A DNA stretch of 64,000 bases from Plesiomonas shigelloides (GTDB lineage: Bacteria > Pseudomonadota > Gammaproteobacteria > Enterobacterales > CAMTGL01). The notes below the pieces were generated by a model. That model searched no databases and was not told the origin of the DNA. It was given only the letters and a program-made list of their open reading frames with translations. The DNA lies in assembly GCF_900087055.1 (NCBI RefSeq), contig NZ_LT575468.1:2483773-2547772 (forward strand). The letters are read 5' to 3'. A program made the position numbers and the translations under genes. Shown piece by piece: positions 28,470-38,515 of the stretch. Each line of letters starts with the position of its first letter. Positions within the stretch are counted from its first letter, which is position 1.

Positions 28470-29443
28470 CAGCCTCCGAAATGGTCAAAACCGTGCAGAT
28501 CGAGCGCTTGCACTTCGCCATCACGGATAAACTCCAGACGACCATCTTGCGCCGTGATCTGACCGATACAGCTATAGCTTACGCCGAGATTCGCCAGCGC
28601 TGTATCCAAACGCAGGCGATTGACTTCCGGCACCGTAAAGCACAGCTCATAATCTTCACCGCCCGCCAGCGCCCACGCTTGTGCTTGCTCAAGGTCAGTG
28701 ACGCTACGTAACGCCGGTGAGTACGGCAGTTTATCCAGCTCGACCCGCGCGCCGCAGTGGCTGCGTTTTAAGATATGGCGCAAATCCGACGCCAAACCAT
28801 CGGATAAATCCAGACAGGAAGAGGCAATACCCGCCAATGCTTGGCCGACTAAAATGCGTGGGCTGGGGCGTAAATGCCGCTGCAACAGATAGGTGCGAGC
28901 CTCAGGATCGCTCACCTGCAAGCGCTGTTGCAAAATCGCCAATCCTGCGGCGCTGTCGCCCGGCGTGCCGGTGACATAAATCCAATCGCCCGGATGCGCG
29001 CCACTGCGGGTCAACGCCTTGCCATACGGCACCTGACCGAATACGGTCAGCGTCAGGCTGAGTGGGCCTTTGGTGGTATCACCACCCACCAGCTGCACAC
29101 TGTAGTAATCGGCCAGCTCAAACATACTACGGCTGAACTCAGCCAGCCACGGCTCTTGCACCTCGGGTAAGGTGATCGCCAATGACAGCCACGCTGGGGT
29201 CGCCCCCATCGCCGCCAAATCACTCAGATTCACCGCCAGTGCTTTATAGCCCAGATCCGCCGGATCAATATCCGCTAGGAAATGGATGCCACACACCAAC
29301 GTATCGGTACTGACAGCCAATTGCTGGTTTTCTGCCAGTGTCATCAGCGCACAATCATCGCCGATGCTGAGCTGCACGTCTTTACGCGAAGCTCTGTCAC
29401 GCGTGAAATAACGCGCAATCAGGTCAAATTCACCACAAGACAT
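28469..29443 (-). CDS. thiL: Thiamine-monophosphate kinase
   Basis: ThiL phosphorylates thiamine monophosphate to the active diphosphate. The 324 residues show the PurM-like fold motifs SIGDDCAL (metal binding), [36 protein letters not shown] and [12 protein letters not shown], followed by GGEDYEL. It lies between nusB and pgpA with a hairpin terminator before it, so it may also have its own promoter. Confidence 0.96.
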   Translation of the reverse strand: MSCGEFDLIARYFTRDRASRKDVQLSIGDDCALMTLAENQQLAVSTDTLVCGIHFLADIDPADLGYKALAVNLSDLAAMGATPAWLSLAITLPEVQEPWLAEFSRSMFELADYYSVQLVGGDTTKGPLSLTLTVFGQVPYGKALTRSGAHPGDWIYVTGTPGDSAAGLAILQQRLQVSDPEARTYLLQRHLRPSPRILVGQALAGIASSCLDLSDGLASDLRHILKRSHCGARVELDKLPYSPALRSVTDLEQAQAWALAGGEDYELCFTVPEVNRLRLDTALANLGVSYSCIGQITAQDGRLEFIRDGEVQALDLHGFDHFGG

Positions 29444-29467
29444 AAATCAATCATCAATCAGCGGGAT

Positions 29468-29497
29468 AAAAAAAGCCGGCAATGCCGGCTTTTTTTG
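29468..29497. terminator. Hairpin terminator between nusB and thiL
   Basis: AAAAAAAGCCGGC-AAT-GCCGGCTTTTTTT is symmetrical and lies inside an otherwise co-directional gene set. It would uncouple nusB from thiL at least partly. Confidence 0.8.
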
Positions 29498-29499
29498 AA

Positions 29500-29922
29500 T
29501 TACTTACGAACCTGCGGGGCTAGTTTGTCCAGCACACCGTTCACAAACTTGTGACTGTCTTCTGCACCGAACATCTTGGCCAGTTCAATCGACTCGTTGA
29601 TCACCACTTTGTACGGTACGTCTTGACGCTTGGTCATTTCATACACGGACAGGCGCAGGATAGCGCGCTCAATAGGATCCAGCTCATCAATCGCACGGGA
29701 AAGGTGTGGAGCCATTACACGATCCAACTCTTCGTGATGCAGGGCCACGCCGACCAGAAGATCGCGGAAATAGGCAATATCCGTGCCTTTCATATCCTGA
29801 TCCGTCAGGAACTGTAACTCTACATCGGCGACGTCGTTCTTGGAGATCTGCCAGGAATAGATGGCTTGCACGGCACACTGGCGTGCACGACGACGTTCAG
29901 CTGGTTTCATGGCGGGTTTCAC
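29500..29922 (-). CDS. nusB: Transcription antitermination factor NusB
   Basis: NusB is an all-helical RNA-binding factor that, with NusE (S10), binds boxA in rRNA leaders. Conserved blocks are [17 protein letters not shown] and [30 protein letters not shown]. The start is uncertain. GTG 29922 has AAGGGGG five bases upstream and gives 140 residues. ATG 29910, homologous to the E. coli start, has no ribosome site of its own, and an ATG at 29946 would lie before that site. It follows ribH closely. Confidence 0.9.
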   Translation of the reverse strand: MKPAMKPAERRRARQCAVQAIYSWQISKNDVADVELQFLTDQDMKGTDIAYFRDLLVGVALHHEELDRVMAPHLSRAIDELDPIERAILRLSVYEMTKRQDVPYKVVINESIELAKMFGAEDSHKFVNGVLDKLAPQVRK

Positions 29923-29942
29923 ACTTTCCCCCTTCAGGACTC

Positions 29943-30407
29943 TCAAATTGCATTCAATACGTTAACCATTTCCAGCGCAGTCAGAGCAGCTTCTGCACCC
30001 TTGTTACCGGCTTTAGTACCGGCACGATCAATGGCTTGTTCAATGGTTTCAGTCGTCAGCACGCCGAAGGCAACCGGAATATCCGATTCCATCATGACCT
30101 GAGCCAGACCTTTGCTGCACTCACCGGCCACATATTCAAAGTGTGCCGTGCCGCCACGGATCACGGTGCCCAGAGCGATAATCGCATCATAGTTACCGGT
30201 TTTAGCCAGACGACGGGCAATCAGCGGTAACTCGTATGCACCCGGTGCACGTACCAACGTGATATTGTCATCAGCAACCTGACCGATGCGCTTCAGTGCA
30301 TCCAGAGCACCATCCAGCAGGCTTTCGTTAATGAAGCTGTTAAAACGTGCAACAACTACGGCAACACGTGCTTGCGGGGCGGCTACAGAGCCTTCAATTA
30401 CCTTCAT
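29943..30407 (-). CDS. ribH: 6,7-dimethyl-8-ribityllumazine synthase
   Basis: RibH forms the lumazine precursor of riboflavin from the butanone phosphate and the ribitylamino-pyrimidine. Of its 154 residues, the substrate motif is GAYELP (56-61) and [12 protein letters not shown] carries catalytic H89. It precedes nusB as in E. coli. The product feeds the riboflavin synthase encoded just upstream. Confidence 0.97.
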   Translation of the reverse strand: MKVIEGSVAAPQARVAVVVARFNSFINESLLDGALDALKRIGQVADDNITLVRAPGAYELPLIARRLAKTGNYDAIIALGTVIRGGTAHFEYVAGECSKGLAQVMMESDIPVAFGVLTTETIEQAIDRAGTKAGNKGAEAALTALEMVNVLNAI

Positions 30408-30544
30408 GATCCTTCCTGTTGCTCATTCCGGCTGACGATAAGGCGCCGGATTCTATCACAGTATTATCAAGTGTGCAGAGCTTGCTCGGTCACTCTCGAC
30501 AGATTCGTTTTATTTTATCTGTAAAAACGGGGCAATGCTGCGCT

Positions 30545-31213
30545 TCAGCGCAGAAAACCACTGCGGGCCAGTAAATCCATACTCACCCCACCGCTGTTAG
30601 CCGCTGACGACTCCGCCGCACGCTCACCGAGCAGCAGACGCTCTAAATAACGGGCAAGTAAGTCCACTTCAAGATTAATCTTACTGCCGGTTTGCCAGTT
30701 CAGCGTGGTAGTTTCCTGTTGGGTGTGTGGCACCAAGGTTATCTTGAAATCGGCGCCGTCTACCGCATTGATGGTCAAGCTGATGCCATCTAGCGTTACC
30801 GAGCCTTTTTCCGACAGATAACGCGCCAGCTCTGCCGGTGCGCGCAGCCAAAACTCAATGGCGCGCCCTAAATCTTGCCGACGCAGCACCTGCGCCACGC
30901 CATCGACATGGCCGCTGACCAGATGTCCACCCAAACGGGTATTGAGAGTCAGGGCTTTTTCCAGATTCAGCGCTTGGCCAGCACGGTAATCGGCAAACGC
31001 ACTGCGCTGCAAGGTCTCCAGCGATAAGTCCGCCTGATAGCCTTGCGCCGTGAGCGCGACCACAGTCAGGCACACACCATTGGTGGCGATACTGTCGCCT
31101 AAGCGCACATCACTCAGATCCAGTTTGCCACTGTTGACCGTTACCCGCACATCGGCCCCTTGCGGGGTCAGCGCGGCAAGGGTTCCCACCGCTTCAACAA
31201 TTCCTGTAAACAT
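30545..31213 (-). CDS. ribC: Riboflavin synthase (alpha subunit)
   Basis: This 222-residue enzyme converts two lumazines into riboflavin. It starts MFTGIVEAVGTL and has two lumazine-binding beta-barrel repeats: GVCLTVV with LETLQRSAF in the first, GISLTINAVDGADF in the second. In E. coli this gene is away from ribD-ribH; here it sits between them, giving a ribD-ribC-ribH cluster as in Vibrio. Symbols ribC and ribE are both used for it. The flavin products serve NqrB/C/F. Confidence 0.95.
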   Translation of the reverse strand: MFTGIVEAVGTLAALTPQGADVRVTVNSGKLDLSDVRLGDSIATNGVCLTVVALTAQGYQADLSLETLQRSAFADYRAGQALNLEKALTLNTRLGGHLVSGHVDGVAQVLRRQDLGRAIEFWLRAPAELARYLSEKGSVTLDGISLTINAVDGADFKITLVPHTQQETTTLNWQTGSKINLEVDLLARYLERLLLGERAAESSAANSGGVSMDLLARSGFLR

Positions 31214-31307
31214 AGGAGGTTATCCGTATGATCCGCCGTGGCGCACGCTTGCCCGCACACCGCGACAGGTAAAATCCAGTGCTGGCATATTATCGCGCAA
31301 CTCAGTA

Positions 31308-32411
31308 TTACGGTAGCATTATCAGCCGTAAATCCTCACCGACTTGCTGCACATCGGCAAAGCGAAATTGCGGTGCCTGCGCCAGTGATTCTAATCCCGG
31401 CAATGCGATCAGACCGCGCGCACTGTCACCGAGCAATTTCGGCGCCAAATACAACACCAGCTCATCCACTAAGCCCGCCGCAAACAGTGCACCCGCCAGT
31501 TGCGCGCCGCCTTCAACCCACACCTGATTGATCTGCATCCGGCCCAGTTGCATCATCAAGGTCACCAGGTCGACTTTCCCTTCACGGTTCGCCGGCACAG
31601 TCAACTGGCGCACCGTTTCCGGCCAATCTTGAGTATCGGCGCTCAACCGCGCCAAGCACACCTCACCATCGACCTGCACCAAGCGATGCTCAGGACGCAC
31701 CTGATTGCGGCTATCCACCACCACCCGTAATGGCTGGCGCAGGGCCGCGCTCGGATAAGCGGCCTGAATATCCGCCGGCAAATCGGCATGCCGCACATTG
31801 AGTGACGGATCGTCAGCCAGCACGGTGCCACTGCCGGTCAGGATAGCGCCGGCTTGAGCGCGAAACACCTGCACATCACGACGCGCCGCAGGGCCGGTGA
31901 TCCACTGACTCTCGCCCGAGGCCATCGCGGTACGGCCATCGGCGGATGCCGCCAGCTTAAGCTGAATATACGGAAAGCCGGTACGCATGCGCTTGAAAAA
32001 ACCCTTGTTCAGCGCTTCGGCCTCGGTTTGCAGTACCCCGTGCTCCACGGCAATGCCAGCTTGCTGCAACCGATACAACCCGCGCCCCGCCACGGCGGGA
32101 TTGGGATCTTGCATCGCGGCCACCACGCGGCTCACGCCAGCGGCAATCAGTGCATCGGCACAAGGTGGTGTGCGGCCATGATGACTGCACGGCTCCAGCG
32201 TCACATAGGCGGTAGCACCACGTGCCTTGTCACCGGCCATACGCAGCGCATGCACCTCGGCATGCGGCTCGCCCGCACGCTGGTGATAGCCTTCACCGAC
32301 AATCTCACCGTCACGCACAATCACACAGCCCACATTCGGATTCGGTGCCGTCGTAAAACGGCCATGGCGCGCCAGCTCCAGCGCCCGCGCCATATACTGC
32401 ACATCATTCAT
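31308..32411 (-). CDS. ribD: Bifunctional riboflavin deaminase/reductase
   Basis: RibD carries out two steps of riboflavin synthesis. The deaminase half has zinc ligands H50 (HAE, with E52 catalytic), C75 and C84 in PCSHHGRTPPCADAL. The reductase half contains LKLAASADGRTAMASGESQWITG and VWVEGGAQLAGAL. Length 367 matches E. coli RibD. It is the first gene of the rib cluster; nrdR, its E. coli neighbour, lies beyond proP. Confidence 0.96.
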   Translation of the reverse strand: MNDVQYMARALELARHGRFTTAPNPNVGCVIVRDGEIVGEGYHQRAGEPHAEVHALRMAGDKARGATAYVTLEPCSHHGRTPPCADALIAAGVSRVVAAMQDPNPAVAGRGLYRLQQAGIAVEHGVLQTEAEALNKGFFKRMRTGFPYIQLKLAASADGRTAMASGESQWITGPAARRDVQVFRAQAGAILTGSGTVLADDPSLNVRHADLPADIQAAYPSAALRQPLRVVVDSRNQVRPEHRLVQVDGEVCLARLSADTQDWPETVRQLTVPANREGKVDLVTLMMQLGRMQINQVWVEGGAQLAGALFAAGLVDELVLYLAPKLLGDSARGLIALPGLESLAQAPQFRFADVQQVGEDLRLIMLP

Positions 32412-32587
32412 TGCTTCAACTTCCCTTGCGGTCTGAGCTTATCAACCCAAACTCTTTCTGGTGCGACAGCGTATCAAACTGCCACTAACTGCTTGCAGTT
32501 TGGCACCATCAGCGCAGAAATCCAATCCTTGGCATCACGCGTCACCGCGTTCAGCACTTCCAATTTCGTCCGCCGCAGTGAGCGACA

Positions 32588-32616
32588 GAAAAAAAACCGG
32601 CGCAAGGCCGGTTTTT
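32588..32616. terminator. Terminator between proP and ribD
   Basis: The stem ACCGGC/GCCGGT with a five-base loop is flanked by A and T runs. It ends the leftward proP transcript. Confidence 0.8.
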
Positions 32617-32665
32617 GCATGCGTGTTATCTTTCATCGCAAGAACTCGATCAATTGATAACAGGC

Positions 32666-34162
32666 TCAATTGATATCAGGATGCTGCGCAATCAAGCGTT
32701 GGCGCTGCGCACCGAGGGTCGCAATCTGCACATTGAGCGCCTCAATTTTCTGCTCGATAGTGTCGTATTGCTCTTGCAGCAACTCGCGCGCCTCGGCTTT
32801 ATCCGACGCCGCCGGTGTCGCGCCTTTTAAGGGCAAATTGGCCGTTTCTTTCATCAAAATACCGGTGATCAAACCCACCACCGCAATGGCCATCAAGTAA
32901 TACGCCGGCATATACAAATTCTGTGTCACTTCCACCAGCCAGGCACTCAAGGTGGGTGTCAGACCGGCAATCAGCACCGAAATATTGAACGCAATCGCCA
33001 GTGCACTATAGCGAATTTTAGTCGGAAACATCGCCGGTAAGGACGACGCCATCACCCCGGTAAAGGCGTTCAATAGCACCGCTAACACCAATAAACCGGC
33101 AAAAATCAGCACCAGTGAGCCGCTGGTGATCAACATAAAACAAGGCACCGCCAACAGCAGCAAACCAATGCTGCCGCCAATCACAAACGGGCGTCGACCA
33201 AAGCGGTCACTCAGTAGTCCAATCACCGGCTGTACAAACAGCATCCCCAGCATCACCACAATGATAATCAAGATCCCGTGATCTTCAGGGTAATGCAGGT
33301 TATGCGACAGATAACTTGGCATGTAGGTCAGCAGCATGTAGTAAGTGACATTGGTGGCAATCACCAGCCCCACACAGCTGAGCAAACTGCGCCAATGGCC
33401 ACGAGCAATCTCCGCAAATGACACCGGCTGCGGCGCGTCGGCAGCACTGTGTTGTTGCAAATTTTCACTGTGCTTTTGAAACGCAGGCGTTTCTTCTAAT
33501 GCATGGCGCAAATACAGGCCAATAACCCCGAGCGGTAATGCTAGGAAAAACGGCAGTCGCCAGCCCCACGCCATAAAGCGCTGCTCGCCCAATACCGAAG
33601 AGAGCACCACCACAACACCAGCGCCCAGCACAAAGCCAGCAATCGAGCCAAAATCCAGCCAACTGCCCATAAAGCCGCGTTTTTTATCTGGCGAATATTC
33701 CGCCACAAAAATGGCCGCACCGGAGTACTCTCCGCCGACCGAAAAACCCTGCGCCAGCTTAGCCAGCAGCAATAAAATCGGCGCCCAAATACCGATACTG
33801 TCATACGACGGAATCAGCCCAATACAAAAGGTGCTGATCGCCATGATAATGATGGTGATGGCCAAAATTTTCTGTCGACCATATTTATCGCCCAGCGCAC
33901 CAAAGAAGATCCCGCCCAGCGGGCGTACCAGAAACGGTACTGAAAATGTCGCCAGCGCGGCAATCACCTGCACCCCAGGTGTCGCGCCGGGAAAAAAGAT
34001 CTGCCCAAGGGCATACGCCACAAACCCATACACCCCGAAATCGAACCACTCCATGGCATTACCCAGAGCGGCTGCAGTAATGGCTTTTTTCAGTTTAGCG
34101 TCATCAATAATAGTAATATCTTGAATTTGTAGTGGTTTTACCTTCTTCCCTCTTAATCGCAT
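32666..34162 (-). CDS. proP: Proline/glycine betaine:H+ symporter ProP
   Basis: ProP is an osmosensing 12-helix MFS transporter that imports proline, glycine betaine and ectoine under hyperosmotic stress. ATG 34162 follows AGGA and gives 498 residues (E. coli 500). ITAAALGNAMEWFDFGVYGF, RPLGGIFFGALGDKYGRQKI and FAEYSPDKKRGFMGSWLDFG-type segments match ProP. The C-terminal extension (about 455-498, LQEQYDTIEQKIEALNVQIA) is the antiparallel coiled-coil form that tunes osmosensing. A roughly 380-nt leader precedes it. Confidence 0.95.
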   Translation of the reverse strand: MRLRGKKVKPLQIQDITIIDDAKLKKAITAAALGNAMEWFDFGVYGFVAYALGQIFFPGATPGVQVIAALATFSVPFLVRPLGGIFFGALGDKYGRQKILAITIIIMAISTFCIGLIPSYDSIGIWAPILLLLAKLAQGFSVGGEYSGAAIFVAEYSPDKKRGFMGSWLDFGSIAGFVLGAGVVVVLSSVLGEQRFMAWGWRLPFFLALPLGVIGLYLRHALEETPAFQKHSENLQQHSAADAPQPVSFAEIARGHWRSLLSCVGLVIATNVTYYMLLTYMPSYLSHNLHYPEDHGILIIIVVMLGMLFVQPVIGLLSDRFGRRPFVIGGSIGLLLLAVPCFMLITSGSLVLIFAGLLVLAVLLNAFTGVMASSLPAMFPTKIRYSALAIAFNISVLIAGLTPTLSAWLVEVTQNLYMPAYYLMAIAVVGLITGILMKETANLPLKGATPAASDKAEARELLQEQYDTIEQKIEALNVQIATLGAQRQRLIAQHPDIN

Positions 34163-34542
34163 TAAGATCCTACCTCTTTTTTGTACCGTAAAACGTACAG
34201 CAAATTTATTCGTAACGGATACGCATGCAGCTAGCAGCCATCGAGTTGCCATAGATAAACGGCAGCCCTTAACCGGCCAAACGGTCAGACACCTCCCACG
34301 CGGAGGAACAAAACATCACAGGCTTTTTGCGAATGCAGCAGTACTGCGGGTACCGGCATTACCAGAAATACCGGATCTGGCGAACACGCCAAAAGAAACC
34401 GGAATGGCATTGCAGAGCACACACCCCATTCGGAGTTATGGCGTTACGAGCGATGAACCTGTTTCGAGCCATTGCGGTCACGAAAGGCCGTATCCGCTCT
34501 TATTCAGAGGGGGTGGATACCGCCGAATCTCAGGTCCAAGTG
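34163..34542 (-). promoter_or_regulatory. Long 5' leader of proP mRNA
   Basis: If the promoter at 34549-34577 is used, proP mRNA carries about 380 nt of untranslated leader. Several hairpins are visible on the minus strand: GTATCC/GGATAC around 34490-34520, a GCCGG/CCGGC region around 34350-34380, and CCTCC-GCGTG-GGAGG near 34300. No leader ORF with a ribosome site was found. A post-transcriptional role is possible. Confidence 0.45.
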
Positions 34543-34548
34543 CTGTAT

Positions 34549-34577
34549 AGAATACTGTATGATGATTGATTTTTCAA
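34549..34577 (-). promoter_or_regulatory. Probable sigma-70 promoter of proP
   Basis: The minus strand has TTGAAA (34577-34572), a 17-bp spacer and TATTCT (34554-34549). No other gene lies on this strand before proP. Confidence 0.55.
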
Positions 34578-34773
34578 ATTAACGCATGATTTCGTCAGAC
34601 ATTACGCCCTGTGTCATGCGTAAACAACCTGTTCACATAAAAAGACAACGCATTGTTTTTAAATTGGTTTTATGCGAAATAGCCACTGTAAAGAACGGTT
34701 ATCTAGACTAGGTTCATCTAATCAAAATTGCATAATTAATGCATAAAAATAAAGGCGTTCGAGGGGACAAAAA

Positions 34774-34845
34774 GACAAGAGACAAGAGACAAGAGACAAG
34801 AGACAAGAGACAAGAGACAAGAGACAAGAGACAAGAGACAAGAGA
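34774..34845. repeat. Heptamer tandem array, ten copies
   Basis: GACAAGA is repeated ten times without error, plus two bases. It lies between the nrdR 3' side and the proP promoter. A period of seven means it cannot keep a reading frame; open frames across it are repeat artefacts. Confidence 0.97.
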
Positions 34846-34875
34846 GTATGCCGCTCCTCGGCAATCCAGCAAATG

Positions 34876-34906
34876 GGCGCAAGGGAGATAATCTCCCCCT
34901 TGCGCC
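34876..34906. other. Strong hairpin after nrdR
   Basis: GGCGCAAGGGAGA/TCTCCCCCTTGCGCC folds into a near-perfect stem of about 13 bp, 10 bp past the nrdR stop. No T-run follows on either strand, so it may be an mRNA 3' stabiliser rather than an intrinsic terminator. Confidence 0.6.
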
Positions 34907-34915
34907 ACGTAACAC

Positions 34916-35365
34916 TCAATCCTGCAAGCGTGCGATTTCCTCGCCAAATTCACGGATATCTTCAAAACTGCGATACACCGAGGCAAAGCGGATATAAGCC
35001 ACTTTATCCAACTGTTTGAGCGCATCCATCACTAGATTGCCCACCAGCTTGGCCGGTACTTCCCGCTCACCGGTTGCCCGCAAACGGCTTTTAATATGGC
35101 TGATCGCCTTTTCCACATCATCGGCACTCACCGGACGCTTTTCCAACGCCCGCAACATGCCATTACGCAGCTTGTCTTCGTTAAACGGCTCGCGGATATC
35201 ATTGCTCTTGATCACCCGCGGCATCACCAATTCGGCAACTTCGAAGGTCGTAAAACGCTCATTGCATTCCAGACACTGACGGCGACGGCGAACCTGTGTT
35301 CCATCCGCCACCAGACGTGAGTCGATCACCTTGGTGTCCACGGCGGAACAAAAAGGACAGTGCAT
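34916..35365 (-). CDS. nrdR: Transcriptional repressor NrdR
   Basis: NrdR is a 149-residue Zn/ATP-cone repressor of ribonucleotide reductase operons, sensing ATP/dATP. ATG 35365 has GGGAGG upstream. The zinc ribbon cysteines are C3, C6, C31 and C34 (HCPFC, QCLEC), and the ATP-cone follows ([21 protein letters not shown]). Codons upstream to 35467 are unrelated. Confidence 0.97.
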   Translation of the reverse strand: MHCPFCSAVDTKVIDSRLVADGTQVRRRRQCLECNERFTTFEVAELVMPRVIKSNDIREPFNEDKLRNGMLRALEKRPVSADDVEKAISHIKSRLRATGEREVPAKLVGNLVMDALKQLDKVAYIRFASVYRSFEDIREFGEEIARLQD

Positions 35366-35515
35366 ACAGCCTCCCGTACGGCAATAATCAGATTCGTACA
35401 CCGTAGTGTACTCTGAGGGCGCTATACGGCGCAAAAAATCCGTTATTCTCGACGCCAGAAAGGTCAAACATAGCGATTTATGCTGCGTAATCCGCCAACG
35501 GCATGCTAACCGACA

Positions 35516-35547
35516 TAAAAAAACAGGTGACCGAAGTCACCTGTTTT
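35516..35547 (-). terminator. Intrinsic terminator of clpB
   Basis: The minus strand shows AAACAGGTGAC-TTCG-GTCACCTGTTT plus a T-run, with the stable TTCG tetraloop, 26 bp after the clpB stop. Confidence 0.92.
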
Positions 35548-35572
35548 CTGTACGTTTCGCAACGGATTGCTG

Positions 35573-38146
35573 TTACTGACGAGCAACAATCTTGCCGTCT
35601 TCCATCTCCAGCTCGACCGGTTTGCCCGGTAACAGAGCGCCAGACAGAATTTGCTGTGCCAGTGGGTTTTCCACTTCCTGTTGCAGAGCACGTTTGAGCG
35701 GACGCGCACCGAAAATCGGGTCGTAGCCGGCTTTAGAGATGTGCTCCAGCGCCGCTTCGCTCATGTGCACCTGATAACCACGCTCTTCCAAGCGTTTGTA
35801 CAGGCGTTGCAACTGGATGGCCGCAATCGACTTGATCTGATCGCTACCCAGTGGATGGAACACCACGGTTTCGTCGATCCGGTTGATAAATTCCGGACGG
35901 AAGTGACGGCTCACTACGCTCATCACCAACTCTTTCATTTCACCGTAATCCAGCGTACCAAACTGCTCCTGAATCAAATCAGAGCCCAAGTTAGAGGTCA
36001 TGATCACCACGGTATTACGGAAATCAACCGTACGCCCTTGACCATCAGTCAGACGACCATCATCCAGCACTTGCAGCAAGATGTTGAACACATCCGGATG
36101 CGCTTTCTCCACTTCATCCAGCAGGATGACAGAGTATGGACGACGACGTACCGCTTCAGTCAGGTAACCGCCCTCTTCATAGCCCACATAACCTGGAGGC
36201 GCCCCGACCAGACGAGACACCGCATGTTTTTCCATGAATTCAGACATATCCAGACGCACCATGGCATCATCGCTGTCGAACATGAAGTTAGCCAGTGCCT
36301 TACACAGCTCGGTTTTACCCACCCCGGTTGGGCCTAAGAACAAGAACGAACCAATCGGACGATTTGGGTCAGCCAAACCGGCACGGCTACGACGGATTGC
36401 ATTCGATACCGCTTCCACCGCTTCGTTTTGACCAATCACGCGTTTATGCAGCTCTTGCTCCATACGCAATAACTTATCGCGCTCACCTTCCAGCATCCGC
36501 GCAACCGGAATACCGGTGGCTTTCGACAGCACTTCGGCAATCTCAGTATCGGTCACCTTGTTACGCAGCAATTGCAGATCGTGCGTATCGGTCTGACTGG
36601 CGTTTTCCAGCTCTTTTTCCAAGGCTGGAATTTTACCGTACTGCAGCTCAGACATCCGGGCCAAATCACCAGCACGACGTGCTTGCTCCAGATGAGTACG
36701 CGCTTGCTCTAACTCGGCTTTAATGTGCTGAGTACCGGACAGCGCCGCTTTTTCTGCCTTCCAGACTTCGTCCAGCTCGGCGTATTCGCGCTCTTTGGCT
36801 TCCAGCTCTTCGTTCAGCATGGTCAGACGCTTACGGCTTGCTTCGTCCGACTCTTTTTGCAGCGCTTGCTGCTCAAGTTTCAGCTGAATAATCCGGCGGT
36901 CTAAGCGATCCAGTGGCTCAGGTTTCGAGTCAATCTGCATCCGGATGCTAGACGCCGCTTCGTCAATCAGGTCAATCGCTTTATCTGGCAACTGACGGTC
37001 GGCAATGTAACGGTGCGACAAGGTTGCCGCCGCCACAATCGCTGGGTCGGTGATCTGCACGTGGTGGTGCAGCTCATACCGCTCTTTCAGACCACGCAAA
37101 ATGGCGATGGTATCTTCAACACTTGGCGGCGCCACATACACTTTCTGGAAACGACGCTCTAATGCTGGGTCTTTCTCAATGTATTGGCGATATTCATCCA
37201 GCGTGGTGGCACCCACACAGTGCAAATCACCGCGCGCCAGTGCCGGTTTGAGCATGTTGCCCGCATCCATCGCGCCATCGCCTTTACCGGCGCCGACCAT
37301 GGTATGCAGCTCATCGATAAACAGAATGACGCTGCCTTCTTCTTTAGCCAGCTCATTCAGCACGCCTTTCAGACGCTCTTCAAACTCACCGCGATATTTA
37401 GCACCGGCAATCAGCGCGCCCATATCCAGTGACAACACCCGCTTGTGCCGCAAGCCTTCGGGCACTTCACCGTTAATAATCCGCTGCGCCAAGCCTTCGA
37501 CAATGGCGGTTTTACCCACCCCAGGCTCACCAATCAATACCGGGTTATTTTTGGTCCGACGCTGCAAGACTTGGATGGTACGGCGGATCTCTTCGTCACG
37601 GCCAATCACCGGATCCAATTTGCCTTGCTCAGCACGCTCGGTCAGATCGATGGTGAATTTCTTCAATGCCTGACGCGATTCTTCGGCGTTAGCATCATTC
37701 ACATTTTCACCACCGCGCATCTGATCGACCGCCGCATTCAGTTTATTTAAGGTCGCACCTTGTTTGCGCAGCAACTCACCGAGTTTGCCGCGCTCTTCTG
37801 CTGCTGCCAGAACGAACAGCTCAGAAGAGATAAATTTGTCATTGCGCTTTTGCGCAATTTTGTCACACAGGTTCAGCAGACGCACGGTATCTTGAGACAG
37901 TTGGACATCGCCCCCGATCCCTTCGACTTTCGGAATTCGATCCAGCTCCTGATTTAGCTCGGCGCGCACAGCAGCCACATCAATACCGGCACTCGTCAGC
38001 AGCGGTCGAACAGTACCCCCTTCCTGATTCAATAATGCCAGCATTAAATGAACCGGTTCGATGTACTGATGATCGCGTCCGAGCGCCAGCGATTGCGCTT
38101 CCGACAGCGCAACCTGAAATTTACTTGTAAGACGATCCAGACGCAT
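35573..38146 (-). CDS. clpB: ATP-dependent disaggregase ClpB
   Basis: ClpB is an 857-residue hexameric Hsp100 that, with DnaK, rescues aggregated proteins. Domains in order are the double Clp-N repeat (1-145), the first AAA+ (Walker A GEPGVGKT 206-213), a coiled-coil middle domain (about 410-530), and the second AAA+ (GPTGVGKT near residue 605, then [14 protein letters not shown]). A sigma-32-like promoter lies 50-80 bp upstream, so heat-shock induction is expected. In E. coli, pgeF and rluD also adjoin clpB. Confidence 0.98.
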   Translation of the reverse strand: MRLDRLTSKFQVALSEAQSLALGRDHQYIEPVHLMLALLNQEGGTVRPLLTSAGIDVAAVRAELNQELDRIPKVEGIGGDVQLSQDTVRLLNLCDKIAQKRNDKFISSELFVLAAAEERGKLGELLRKQGATLNKLNAAVDQMRGGENVNDANAEESRQALKKFTIDLTERAEQGKLDPVIGRDEEIRRTIQVLQRRTKNNPVLIGEPGVGKTAIVEGLAQRIINGEVPEGLRHKRVLSLDMGALIAGAKYRGEFEERLKGVLNELAKEEGSVILFIDELHTMVGAGKGDGAMDAGNMLKPALARGDLHCVGATTLDEYRQYIEKDPALERRFQKVYVAPPSVEDTIAILRGLKERYELHHHVQITDPAIVAAATLSHRYIADRQLPDKAIDLIDEAASSIRMQIDSKPEPLDRLDRRIIQLKLEQQALQKESDEASRKRLTMLNEELEAKEREYAELDEVWKAEKAALSGTQHIKAELEQARTHLEQARRAGDLARMSELQYGKIPALEKELENASQTDTHDLQLLRNKVTDTEIAEVLSKATGIPVARMLEGERDKLLRMEQELHKRVIGQNEAVEAVSNAIRRSRAGLADPNRPIGSFLFLGPTGVGKTELCKALANFMFDSDDAMVRLDMSEFMEKHAVSRLVGAPPGYVGYEEGGYLTEAVRRRPYSVILLDEVEKAHPDVFNILLQVLDDGRLTDGQGRTVDFRNTVVIMTSNLGSDLIQEQFGTLDYGEMKELVMSVVSRHFRPEFINRIDETVVFHPLGSDQIKSIAAIQLQRLYKRLEERGYQVHMSEAALEHISKAGYDPIFGARPLKRALQQEVENPLAQQILSGALLPGKPVELEMEDGKIVARQ

Positions 38147-38195
38147 AACACCTCCAGTCAGGTTGTTGTATGCAAATACTTACTCTCATAACAAG

Positions 38196-38223
38196 AGATA
38201 AGGACTGTTCGGCTCTTTTCAAG
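38196..38223 (-). promoter_or_regulatory. Sigma-32 (heat-shock) promoter of clpB
   Basis: The minus strand reads CTTGAA, 14 bp, then CCTTATCT, close to the sigma-32 pattern CTTGAA-N13/14-CCCCATNT. It lies 50-77 bp before the clpB start codon. Confidence 0.65.
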
Positions 38224-38515
38224 TATCACACCTAAAATGTTTTACTCGCCTTATACAATCAGTCTCATTAAATTTCACTCCGCACTGTACTGCCTGTCAT
38301 GGTTTTTTCTATTACACCCTGCCGCAATTTGTAAAAAAAACAGTGATTCTCCTTCTGGGAGTTTCTGTTACATCTTGTTGTTTTTATTCAACGTTTAAGC
38401 ATAGAGCTTTCGTGGCTGAAGGCGTAAAAGAGGTGATGTACTTAATCTATTTTGTTGCCTCCCCGTCACCGTACGGCTAGATCGCCCAGATCGCGGGGTT
38501 ACTAAGGAGATTCAT
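38224..38515 (+). other. Intergenic region before the histidine-rich gene
   Basis: About 290 bp without genes separate the divergent clpB and the histidine-rich gene. CCCCG...CGGGG around 38461-38498 could pair just ahead of the AAGGAG ribosome site. No clear metal-regulator box was recognised. Confidence 0.35.

Noticed and set aside
34479-34560. Glycine-riboswitch-like words (GCCGAA, TCTCAGGTCC) on the plus strand
   Set aside because: The conserved GGAGAG side and the GGGGCAA core are missing, and no plus-strand gene follows. The same DNA is better explained as the start of the minus-strand proP leader.
34327-34569. 80-codon plus-strand frame opposite the proP leader
   Set aside because: It has no ribosome site and an Arg-rich chance composition, and lies across the predicted proP promoter.
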